Shown here in pieces: positions 1-6,978 of a DNA stretch of 9,290 bases. Origin of the DNA: Chitinophaga pinensis (lineage in GTDB: Bacteria > Bacteroidota > Bacteroidia > M30B66). The notes under the pieces are model-generated. The model saw only the letters and a list, made by a program, of their open reading frames with translations, was not told the DNA's origin and ran no database searches. The stretch lies in the NCBI GenBank assembly GCA_943333015.1, contig CALQRR010000034.1:1-9290 (forward strand), written 5' to 3'. Position 1 is the stretch's first letter. The number at the start of each line of letters is the position of its first letter. Position numbers and translations under genes: made by a program.

Positions 1-658
1 CCGTTCTGCTTTGGAGACCATCATTCTTTTGGACAATCAACGGATGAATCCCATAGACCGTGCAATTGCAGATCAGATTAAGGCAGAGTTATTCGATATC
101 AGTCAAGTATTTGATCGGCATAGGGATGAAAAGAAAATACCTGAATCTGAAAGGTTTAGTTTGCGAAAAGACATCATTTTTATTGCCGTTCATGTCAATA
201 AATTAAAGCAATCGGGTGCTCTTAGATCTCTCGCAACCACCGATTTCACCCGACTTGAAAGCTCTGTAAAGCAAATGAAATCGTTTACAGAGTACGCACC
301 CAATTGGGTCATTCTGATTATTTCACTTTCTCTTGGAATTGGAACAATGGTGGGCTGGAAACGGATTGTTGTCACCATTGGAGAAAAAATCGGGAAAGAG
401 AATTTGACGTATGCCCAAGGTGCGAGTGCAGGTTTTGTATCAGCAGGAACAATTTGGGTAGCCAGTATTACCGGCCTTCCGGTTAGTACAACCCAGGTGC
501 TCTCTTCAGGTATTGCTGGTAGTATGGTATCTTCTAATGGAATAAAGAATCTTCAGGGGGGCACCATTCGGAATATTGCTATTGCTTGGCTGCTAACTTT
601 GCCTGTCACGATGATTCTTTCGGGTGGATTGTATCTTATTTTCCGCGTCTTGTTTTAA
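1..658 (+). CDS. Inorganic phosphate transporter, PiT family (C-terminal part, cut by left edge)
   Basis: Inner-membrane carrier for inorganic phosphate, normally driven by cation symport. The reading frame is open to the left edge (first full codon at 2), so the N-terminal half lies outside. About 218 residues are visible. They begin with a long hydrophilic helical stretch (about 50-300), typical of the enlarged central loop of Bacteroidota PiT proteins. The C-terminal PiT repeat follows: hydrophobic segment WVILIISLSLGIGTMVGWKR (about 305-365), then GEKIGK and LTYAQGASA (about 380-430), the signature GLPVSTTQ (473-496), and a last membrane segment IAIAWLLTLPVTMILSGG before the TAA stop. GTMVGWKR, GEKIGK and YAQGASA closely match known PiT carriers. 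The signature usually reads PVSTTH, but here the His is Gln. The gene converges on the hydrolase gene on the opposite strand, with 6 bp between the stop codons. Family assignment is secure; the transported ion is inferred from the family. Confidence 0.93.
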   Translation, partial: RSALETIILLDNQRMNPIDRAIADQIKAELFDISQVFDRHRDEKKIPESERFSLRKDIIFIAVHVNKLKQSGALRSLATTDFTRLESSVKQMKSFTEYAPNWVILIISLSLGIGTMVGWKRIVVTIGEKIGKENLTYAQGASAGFVSAGTIWVASITGLPVSTTQVLSSGIAGSMVSSNGIKNLQGGTIRNIAIAWLLTLPVTMILSGGLYLIFRVLF

Positions 659-664
659 GGACAA

Positions 665-1846
665 TCAATTTTCGTCTGAACCCTTTACCTGCTGCTGCTT
701 GATGTGCAGACTCGAGATGACCGGATAGTGGTCTGAGTATTTCTTTCGGATGACTTTGAAATATAACGCCTCAAATACTTCCGGGGAATACAGAATATAA
801 TCGATTCTTAAGAAGGGAATCATACCGATATACGTAGTGCCAATGCCCGTTCCGGCTGTCCTGAATGCATCGTTTAGATCCGTTGATATTTGGTGATAGG
901 CATATGAATTGGGCGTGTCATTAAAATCACCACAAACAATTACCGGATGAGGACTTTCTTTAATATGTGTCCGGATGAGATCTGTTTGCCTTGCCCGGCG
1001 AATATACGCACGCCGCATCCTGGAGATGATTTTTTGCGGACCGTCTAAATCGGTCTTGTCTTCGTTTCCTGTTATTGTTTGGAGTGTTTTATAATCTTCT
1101 CTTCGGAACCTAATTGATTCCAGGTGTAGATTATACACGCGAAACGTATCGCCATACGCTTTAATATCCGTATAAATAGAAATGTTATCAGTACTGTCGC
1201 GAAACTGAATCTGCCCCTTTTCAATTATTGGAAAGCGGCTAAAAGTCGCAATCCCCCAATGATTTACGCGTTTCACATGCGCGGTGTGTTCTATATGTAC
1301 GTGCGAAGCGGGTTGTATTTGAAGCAGTGTATCAAGGGTGTTAAATACACCGGTATCTTCATAAAAGAACTCTTGAAAGCAAAGTATATCAGCCTGTTGT
1401 GATCGGATCAGATCCATGATCTTATTCCGTGTCTGCTTGTTTTCTGTCCAGTTATAGAGATCAAACAACCGGACATTATACGAAAGTACTTTTAAGGAGG
1501 AATCTTGCGCATTGATTGTATTCAACTGTTCTTCATTAGGTTCTTTTCGCCATTGATACAAATCGTTTACTTTCGAAATACCGACGAGAATAATTAACCC
1601 AGAAAAGAGTGCTCGCCTCCAGCGCACAACCAGCCAGAATGCCAGAAAGAGAACATTCATCAGTAACAGGATCGGATATGCCAATCCCATGAAGGCAAAC
1701 ATCCAGAAATATTCAGGGCTAAGAAAGAGCGCCAGATAAGAAATGCCTAATCCCGCAACAGCAAGTAGGTTAAGAATGAGGATTATTCGTAAAAGGAATT
1801 CGCGGTTGAACACAGGAGGTGTAAAGCGCCAAAAATAAACAAACAA
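665..1846 (-). CDS. Membrane-anchored endonuclease/exonuclease/phosphatase (EEP) family hydrolase
   Basis: A 393-residue Mg2+-dependent phosphoester hydrolase of the DNase I/exonuclease III/inositol-phosphatase superfamily. The N-terminus has three hydrophobic segments (about 18-42, 46-74 and 79-90). The basic RWRR between the second and third should face the cytoplasm, which would place the catalytic domain (about 118-380) in the periplasm. The superfamily motifs appear in order: SYNVRLFD (122-129), QE (158-159, metal-binding Glu), NLHLES (239-244, catalytic His), GDFNDTP (306-312), RIDYIL (347-352) and SDHYPV (371-376, catalytic Asp-His). No catalytic residue is missing. The start is TTG: an in-frame TAG lies at 1862-1864, no ATG precedes the first membrane segment, and AAAGGA sits 4 nt upstream (complement of 1851-1856). 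The substrate cannot be read from the sequence; nucleic acid, phospholipid or an inositol-phosphate-like ester are all possible. It is divergent from the metallophosphoesterase gene. Confidence 0.9.
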   Translation of the reverse strand: MFVYFWRFTPPVFNREFLLRIILILNLLAVAGLGISYLALFLSPEYFWMFAFMGLAYPILLLMNVLFLAFWLVVRWRRALFSGLIILVGISKVNDLYQWRKEPNEEQLNTINAQDSSLKVLSYNVRLFDLYNWTENKQTRNKIMDLIRSQQADILCFQEFFYEDTGVFNTLDTLLQIQPASHVHIEHTAHVKRVNHWGIATFSRFPIIEKGQIQFRDSTDNISIYTDIKAYGDTFRVYNLHLESIRFRREDYKTLQTITGNEDKTDLDGPQKIISRMRRAYIRRARQTDLIRTHIKESPHPVIVCGDFNDTPNSYAYHQISTDLNDAFRTAGTGIGTTYIGMIPFLRIDYILYSPEVFEALYFKVIRKKYSDHYPVISSLHIKQQQVKGSDEN

Positions 1847-1867
1847 GCTATCCTTTAACCTCTAAAC

Positions 1868-1898
1868 TTTAAGAGTGTAAAATCTTCCAATACCTTTG
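1868..1898 (+). promoter_or_regulatory. Bacteroidota-type promoter for the metallophosphoesterase gene
   Basis: TACCTTTG at 1891-1898 fits the Bacteroidota -7 element TAnnTTTG exactly. TTTA at 1868-1871 is one base off the -33 TTTG, with a 19-nt spacer. The GTG start at 1903 lies only 4 nt past the -7 element, so transcription should begin at or within a few bases of the start codon, giving a leaderless or nearly leaderless mRNA. The element sits in the 56-bp divergent gap; I see no matching element for the opposite gene. Confidence 0.6.
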
Positions 1899-1902
1899 CC
1901 CC

Positions 1903-3012
1903 GTGAATCCCAAACTACTTTCCCTCAGCTTTCTTCTTTTTACCGTTTTTCGGCTATGGGGACAAGATCCGATTATCCATTCTATTTACCTCATTGGGGA
2001 TACTGGTAGTGATACAATTCCTTCGGATGCCTTGCAATTGCTTGCATTTGAAATTTTCGATGACTCTTCCAGTTCTGTTGTTTTTTTAGGGGACAATTGT
2101 TATCCGCAAGGCCTTAACCCACACATGTCTCAAAAGCAATTGTCCATTGCGCAGCGAAAACTTGTTGCCCAGTTTGAATTGTTTTCAGGTTATCTGGGTA
2201 ATGTGGCCATCATTCCTGGAAATCATGACTGGAGTAGCGGAAAAACATCCGGTAAACGGGCCGTTGAAGCTCAGGCAGAATTGACGAATGCTTGGTTTCG
2301 AATGCATAGTAAAGTCCGTAATCGTGAACAAGGTGTTTTTAGCACCCCAGCAGGTTTTCCCGGACCGAAATTGTTACAATTGGATTCCAATATCAACCTC
2401 ATTGCACTTGATTCACAATGGTGGCTTCAGCGAGGTTTGTTTAAACCTGTTGGTAGAAAGCCCGGGATGGATCTTAGGCAAATGCGTGCGCGTGCGCTAC
2501 AGCAATTAGATAGTATGTTGGCAGCGACTTCTTCAAAAGGGGAACTTACACTTGTTGCCGCACATCATCCGTTATACAGCAATGGACGACATGTTCATGT
2601 GAATGAGCCATTTCGGTTTTTGATCAATTACACGCCACTACAACTGTTTGGATTACTTGGATTAAATCGCTATTTCAGCCAAGATTTGACCCAGCCACGT
2701 TACAAACGGTACCGGAAGTCGGTCGAGTCTGTTTTGACCAAGTACCCTAACGCCATCTATGCAGCAGGACACGAGCATGCGATGGAATATTTTAAAAAGG
2801 ATAGTTTACACAGTATTGTAAGTGGATCTGGATCAAAGCTTTCTGAGTTAGATCGATATCGGTATCCCGCACATTTTATGGATGATCTCCAACATGGTTT
2901 TTTTCGAATAACGTTTCATGCATCCGGAAGTGTGATTCTTCATGCTTTTGGTGTAAAGGATAGAGGAGAATACTGGAAAATGGTTCTCTTTACATTGTCT
3001 GGGGCACGTTGA
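1903..3012 (+). CDS. Secreted calcineurin-like metallophosphoesterase, purple-acid-phosphatase-like
   Basis: A 369-residue two-metal phosphoesterase. The first 20 residues form a signal peptide (hydrophobic 4-18, probable cleavage before Gln21), so it should act in the periplasm or outside; there is no lipobox Cys. All metallophosphoesterase motifs are present in order: GDTG (32-35), GDNCYPQG (63-70), GNHDW (106-110), AAHHPLYSNG (219-228) and AAGHEH (287-292). GDTG instead of the common DxH is the purple-acid-phosphatase style of first motif. The family-typical segments DSQWWL (170-175) and VSGSGSK (306-312) are also present. GTG at 1903 is the only credible start: no ATG occurs in frame between the TAA at 1870-1872 and the signal peptide, and the promoter element abuts it. 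Many Bacteroidota homologues continue into a BamA-like outer-membrane barrel; this one stops at the end of the catalytic domain. Substrate unknown. The DedA gene follows after 28 bp. Confidence 0.9.
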   Translation: MNPKLLSLSFLLFTVFRLWGQDPIIHSIYLIGDTGSDTIPSDALQLLAFEIFDDSSSSVVFLGDNCYPQGLNPHMSQKQLSIAQRKLVAQFELFSGYLGNVAIIPGNHDWSSGKTSGKRAVEAQAELTNAWFRMHSKVRNREQGVFSTPAGFPGPKLLQLDSNINLIALDSQWWLQRGLFKPVGRKPGMDLRQMRARALQQLDSMLAATSSKGELTLVAAHHPLYSNGRHVHVNEPFRFLINYTPLQLFGLLGLNRYFSQDLTQPRYKRYRKSVESVLTKYPNAIYAAGHEHAMEYFKKDSLHSIVSGSGSKLSELDRYRYPAHFMDDLQHGFFRITFHASGSVILHAFGVKDRGEYWKMVLFTLSGAR

Positions 3013-3024
3013 ATCATACCTTTA
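2995..3024 (+). promoter_or_regulatory. Possible promoter for the DedA-family gene
   Basis: TTG at 2995-2997, a 19-nt spacer and TACCTTTA at 3017-3024 resemble the Bacteroidota -33/-7 pair; the last base of the -7 element is A instead of G. The ATG lies 16 nt beyond. The -33 part falls inside the end of the metallophosphoesterase gene, so the DedA gene may be both co-transcribed and driven from here. Confidence 0.35.
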
Positions 3025-3040
3025 CTCCAAGCCTAAAACC

Positions 3041-3688
3041 ATGCATGAGCTCTGGGAATCCTTTCAACAGTTTTATTCATTTTTTCAGCCGAAGAATATC
3101 ATTGAATACGGTGGACTGATCTTGCTGCTTTCGGTTGTCTTTATTGAGAACGGTTTGTTTTTTGGATTTTTTCTTCCCGGTGATTCGCTCATGTTTACTT
3201 CAGGTCTGCTTTGTGCAACCGGTGTTCTGAACCATTCTTTTGAGCTTGTTATTACATCGGTATTTATAACCGCTGTGCTGGGGAGTATGTTTGGTTATTA
3301 TTTCGGGTACAAAACAGGCGATAAATTGCATACACGAAAGGATTCGTTCTTTTTCAGAAGAAGCCATTTGCGAACGGCCGAGGAGTTTTATGCTCGTTAC
3401 GGCTCCCGAACACTTATCATCGGCCGCTTTCTCCCTGTTATCAGAACCTTTGCGCCCATTGTTGCCGGATTCATCAAAATGCCTTTTGGTCGTTTTATGT
3501 TTGCGAATATTCTCGGTGCCGCCGCGTGGGTAGGATCACTCGTCAGTCTGGGCTTTTTTCTTGGAACGGTTTGGCCCGATGCAGAAAAATATTTAGGGTA
3601 TATCATTCTTGCACTCATTCTTATCACAGCTATTCCGGTGATTACTACCTTTCTAAGATCTTCAAGGAAGGCGAAAAGCGAACAATAA
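3041..3688 (+). CDS. DedA-family (VTT domain) integral membrane protein
   Basis: A 215-residue inner-membrane protein, the usual length for the family. The VTT/SNARE-associated domain spans about 22-175. Key residues: ENG at 36-38 (acidic Glu36), FFLPGDSL at 43-50 (Asp48), the glycine-rich GSMFGYYFGY at 81-90, and GRFLPVIRTFAPIVAGF at 128-144 with Arg129 and Arg135. This spacing matches the Glu/Asp and Arg/Arg pairs known to be essential in E. coli YqjA/YghB. Further hydrophobic segments lie at about 155-177 and 185-204, followed by a basic tail. Some family members recycle undecaprenyl phosphate or move other lipids across the inner membrane, often coupled to proton-motive force, so a lipid-phosphate flippase role is plausible but not provable here. 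There is no clear Shine-Dalgarno sequence. The gene follows the metallophosphoesterase by 28 bp and may share its transcript. Confidence 0.92.
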   Translation: MHELWESFQQFYSFFQPKNIIEYGGLILLLSVVFIENGLFFGFFLPGDSLMFTSGLLCATGVLNHSFELVITSVFITAVLGSMFGYYFGYKTGDKLHTRKDSFFFRRSHLRTAEEFYARYGSRTLIIGRFLPVIRTFAPIVAGFIKMPFGRFMFANILGAAAWVGSLVSLGFFLGTVWPDAEKYLGYIILALILITAIPVITTFLRSSRKAKSEQ

Positions 3689-3840
3689 TTCACAAAGCCA
3701 ATGCCTTAGCATTAATTCTGCGTTAAATCTCAGGTATTCAGGGCAATTCCAATCAACACGGCTTCGTTCATAAGTTCAATTTCACTTAACCCCTCCCTGC
3801 TGCGCATCGGTCTACTTTTACATCCTGAAGGAGTGTATAC
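3689..3840. other. 152-bp intergenic region between the DedA gene and the TPR operon
   Basis: The largest non-coding gap in the window. It holds a short perfect inverted repeat, AATGC-CTTA-GCATT (3700-3713), with no T-run after it, so at best a weak terminator for the DedA gene. It also holds the TPR-operon leader described separately. On the minus strand, a 25-codon ATG ORF runs from 3807 to 3730. No tRNA, riboswitch or repeat array was recognised. Confidence 0.5.
3813..3833 (+). promoter_or_regulatory. Leader of the TPR/barrel operon: -7-like element and strong ribosome binding site
   Basis: TACTTTTA (3813-3820) matches TAnnTTTG except for the last base, but no TTG lies at the right distance upstream, so the promoter call is weak. 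GAAGGAG (3827-3833) is a strong Shine-Dalgarno sequence 7 nt before the ATG at 3841 and fixes that start. Such a clear site stands out against the genes upstream. Confidence 0.45.
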
Positions 3841-6800
3841 ATGCGACAAACAGTAGCTTTTCTGCTTTTGCTTCTGCCCGGTTGGTTAATGTCTCAACAA
3901 TCATCATTGTTGCGCGACAAAGACAGCGATTTGCGGCAAGGCCTTGAACTTTTTGATAAAGAGAAATACGGTGCAGCCCAGCGGTATTTCAACAAAGCTG
4001 CTGAGCAGTATTCTTATTCTCACGCCGAGGTTAAGAAACAGGCGGAGTATTACTCCGCTCTTTGTGCCGTTGAGCTATTTAATCCCGATGCGGAGGTATT
4101 GCTTACTCAATTTATTTACCGTCATCCGGAGAGTCCGCTGATTAAGCAAGCCTGGTTTCAGTTGGGTAAATTTTTCTTTCGGGATAAGAAATACAAGAAA
4201 GCAGATGAATGGTTTCGCCAGGTGGATGCTGAATTGCTTTCGGATGACGAGCAAGAGGAGTTTCATTTTAAAAGCGGGTACACCCATTTTAAGCTCGATC
4301 ATTATGATCAGGCGCTGAAGGAATTTGCTGAAATAAAAGGTGGGGAATCCGCATATAGCGCTACGGCTGCCTATTATTACGGACATATTCAGTATCAGAA
4401 TAACAACTATGAATCGGCGTTGGAGGAATTTCTAAAGCTGAAAGACGACGAAGTATTTGGACCGATTGTGCCGTTTTATATTTCGCAGATTTACTATTTG
4501 CAACGTCGTTATGATCAGGTAATTCTGTATGCGCAGCCTGTTCTTGATTCCACTCAAAGTAAACGTGGGCCTGAGATTGCGCGCCTTATTGGGGAATCGT
4601 ATTACAATACAAACCGGTATGAAGAGGCAATTCCCTATTTGGAAAAATACCGCGATAAAGCCGGTGTGACCCGAACACGGGAAGATGATTACCAATTGGG
4701 TTTTTGTTATTTCAAGACAGGTAATTACGAAAAAGCCATTGACGCTTTTCAACTAGCAGTGGGTGATCAGGATGTACTTGGGCAAAATGCCTGGTATCAT
4801 TTAGGATGGTGTCAACTGAAGAACGGCAATAAAAAATTCGCACGGAGTGCATGGCAACAGGCCGCCAAAGCAGATTTTGACACGTTGATGAAAGAGCAGG
4901 CCTTGTTCGATTATGCCAAACTTGCCTATGAGCTTGGATATGACCCTTACGATGAAGCAGTTCGTGCGTTGCAGGATTATATCAATGCATATCCGAACAG
5001 TACACGCATGGATGATGCCTATACATTTCTGGCAAACATCTATACTACCACACACAATTATCGCACAGCATTACAGTCGCTCGATCGGATTAAACGGTTT
5101 ACCGAACCTATGAAAATGGCCTATCAACGCGTGGCATTTTTCAGGGGGATTGAGTTGCTCAATGACCGGGATTATCCCGAATCAATCAAGCATTTCGAAT
5201 TGTCGCTGAAGTATCCGTTGAACAAGGAAATGGCTGCGAATGCGAATTACTGGAAAGCAGATGCCCATTACCGTCAGGGTGATTACGCAGAATCCACCAA
5301 AGGATTTGAAGCATTTATATACAGCCTGACCGCTTTCAACCAAAAGCAATTCAACAGGGCTAACTACAACCTGGGATATTCCTATTACAAGCAGAAGAAT
5401 TATGCATCGGCCATTACCTGGTTTCGGAAATATGTTGCCGTCACACCTGTTTCTGATCCCAAACTATACAACGATGCTTTTCTCCGAATTGGGGATTGCT
5501 TCTTTGTAAGTAAGAACTACCCTGGAGCAGTCGAATTTTATGACAAGGCTTTGTCAATCGGGCAAGTGGATGTGGATTATGCTCTTTTCCAAAAAGGTAT
5601 GGCCTTGTATGTTCAGGGGAAACTGGAAGCACAGGTTCAGGCCTTGCAAAAACTCATTGCTGATTATGGGAATTCGCGCTATGCGGATGATGCGAAATCG
5701 GAAATGGCAAACAGTTACTTGTTGCTTGGACGAAACGAAGAAGCCTATGCAATGTATGAAGGCATTTTGTTGAATCATGCCAGCAGTTCTTTGGCTCCAT
5801 CGGCGAAAGTTCAAATGGGACTTATCCGGTATAATCAAAATCGCGATGAAGATGCGTTGAATATTTACAAGGAAGTTCTAGATCAATATCCTGGAACGGA
5901 GGAAGCCCGTGAGGCGCAGATGGGTATCAAGAAAATATATGTAGACAAAGGTTCTGTGGGTGAATATCAGCTATTGGCGCAAGAACGCGGATTAGAAACG
6001 ATGTCCCGCACAGAGTTCGATTCTACTGCTTGGGAAGCTGCAGAAAAGTCCTATTTAAAAGGCGATTGCGACATGGCCATGGGACAGATGAGTTCGTATT
6101 TACGTGATTTTCCACAAGGATTATTCTCATTGCAGGCTTTGGGATACAAGGCTGACTGTGAGATGAAGTCTAAGAAGATAGATGATGCAGCGCTTACTTA
6201 TGAGCAAATACTGTTACGCCCAAAAAACAGATTTACTCCAGAAGCACTTCTGATATTGGGTATTTATGAGCGTCAAAAAGAGAATTATCCCCAATCCATT
6301 CTCCACTTTAAGGGATTAGAGCAGCAGGCCGAAAATGGAGATCAGATGATTCAGGCACGAAGTAATGTCATGCGTTTATCGGTGAAGTTGGGCAATGCAG
6401 CCGATGCAGAAGAATATGCACGGAAAGTTTTGGAGACGGAAAAAGTGCAGGATGATTTGAAAAACGAAGCGCGTCTGATACTTGCCCGTGCTGCATTAAC
6501 AGCAGGGAAGGATGAGCAGGCATTAGAGGAGTTTCAAAAACTTCGGAAGATTAACAGTGAAATTGGTGCAGAAGCCCGCTATTCGATTGCGAAAATCTAT
6601 TTCAACAAAGGTGAATACAAACGCTGTGAGAAAGCGGTTTTTGATCTGGTCGATGAGATGCCCTCGTATGACGACTGGCTTGCACGTGGGTTCATACTTC
6701 TGGCAGATAACTACCTCAAATTGGGGAATGTTTTTCAAGCTAAACGCACATTACAGAGTGTGATTGATAACCACGAAGGGAAAGAATTACGTGATCTCGC

Positions 6801-6978
6801 AGCGCGTAAGCTGCAAGAAATCATCAGCAGTGAAAACGGGGAGAAATCTCCGGAACAACAGAATGATCAAGAAATTGAATTCAGGAATAATCAGAAGGAT
6901 GATGGATTGTTTGAAGAGCCCAAAGCCCCTGAGAACGATGAAGCAGCACCTAAGAAAGGAGACGGTAACTATGAATAA
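3841..6978 (+). CDS. Large exported tetratricopeptide-repeat protein, first gene of a TPR/outer-membrane-barrel operon
   Basis: A 1045-residue protein made almost entirely of TPR helix pairs. Residues 1-18 are a signal peptide (hydrophobic 5-17, cleavage before Gln19), so it should lie in the periplasm or on the outer membrane; there is no lipobox Cys. From about 31 to 992 I count roughly 25 TPR-like units by eye, spaced about 30-40 residues apart. Examples are GESYYNTNRYEEAIPYLEK (251-269), LGFCYFKTGNYEKAIDAF (286-303), LGYSYYKQKNYASAITWF (511-528) and SIAKIYFNKGEYKRCEKAV (915-933). Residues 998-1045 form a charged tail rich in Glu, Lys, Asn and Gln, probably disordered. TPR solenoids bind other proteins; no catalytic motif is visible. 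The stop overlaps the next gene by 8 bp, giving likely translational coupling. Similar TPR-plus-barrel pairs recur, to my recollection, across Bacteroidota, with no function I can name. Confidence 0.9.
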   Translation: MRQTVAFLLLLLPGWLMSQQSSLLRDKDSDLRQGLELFDKEKYGAAQRYFNKAAEQYSYSHAEVKKQAEYYSALCAVELFNPDAEVLLTQFIYRHPESPLIKQAWFQLGKFFFRDKKYKKADEWFRQVDAELLSDDEQEEFHFKSGYTHFKLDHYDQALKEFAEIKGGESAYSATAAYYYGHIQYQNNNYESALEEFLKLKDDEVFGPIVPFYISQIYYLQRRYDQVILYAQPVLDSTQSKRGPEIARLIGESYYNTNRYEEAIPYLEKYRDKAGVTRTREDDYQLGFCYFKTGNYEKAIDAFQLAVGDQDVLGQNAWYHLGWCQLKNGNKKFARSAWQQAAKADFDTLMKEQALFDYAKLAYELGYDPYDEAVRALQDYINAYPNSTRMDDAYTFLANIYTTTHNYRTALQSLDRIKRFTEPMKMAYQRVAFFRGIELLNDRDYPESIKHFELSLKYPLNKEMAANANYWKADAHYRQGDYAESTKGFEAFIYSLTAFNQKQFNRANYNLGYSYYKQKNYASAITWFRKYVAVTPVSDPKLYNDAFLRIGDCFFVSKNYPGAVEFYDKALSIGQVDVDYALFQKGMALYVQGKLEAQVQALQKLIADYGNSRYADDAKSEMANSYLLLGRNEEAYAMYEGILLNHASSSLAPSAKVQMGLIRYNQNRDEDALNIYKEVLDQYPGTEEAREAQMGIKKIYVDKGSVGEYQLLAQERGLETMSRTEFDSTAWEAAEKSYLKGDCDMAMGQMSSYLRDFPQGLFSLQALGYKADCEMKSKKIDDAALTYEQILLRPKNRFTPEALLILGIYERQKENYPQSILHFKGLEQQAENGDQMIQARSNVMRLSVKLGNAADAEEYARKVLETEKVQDDLKNEARLILARAALTAGKDEQALEEFQKLRKINSEIGAEARYSIAKIYFNKGEYKRCEKAVFDLVDEMPSYDDWLARGFILLADNYLKLGNVFQAKRTLQSVIDNHEGKELRDLAARKLQEIISSENGEKSPEQQNDQEIEFRNNQKDDGLFEEPKAPENDEAAPKKGDGNYE
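6955..6961 (+). promoter_or_regulatory. Ribosome binding site that fixes the start of the barrel gene
   Basis: AAAGGAG, 9 nt before the ATG at 6971, lies inside the last codons of the TPR gene. It supports 6971 over earlier in-frame start codons such as ATG 6764, because the signal peptide begins directly at 6971. Confidence 0.7.

Noticed and set aside
2481..2498. CG-rich alternating tract in the metallophosphoesterase gene as a repeat or insertion scar
   Set aside because: It is short, stays in frame and reads as an Arg/Ala-rich helix (MRARAL) in a continuous domain.
3397..3693. 98-codon minus-strand ORF overlapping the DedA gene
   Set aside because: It lies opposite a strongly conserved DedA coding region, shows no recognisable domain and has no promoter or ribosome binding site.
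3700..3713. Inverted repeat AATGC-CTTA-GCATT as a terminator of the DedA gene
   Set aside because: The stem is only 5 bp, AT-rich and not followed by a T-run, so it is too weak to call.
4075..6763. Many 60-106-codon ORFs in other frames inside the TPR gene
   Set aside because: They are shadows of one continuous 1045-codon frame with consistent TPR periodicity; none has a signal, domain or ribosome binding site.
6764..6970. N-terminal extension of the barrel protein from ATG 6764
   Set aside because: This stretch lies wholly inside the TPR gene in another frame, encodes a basic, non-homologous-looking sequence, and would put the signal peptide 69 residues from the N-terminus. The ATG at 6971 has a good Shine-Dalgarno sequence.
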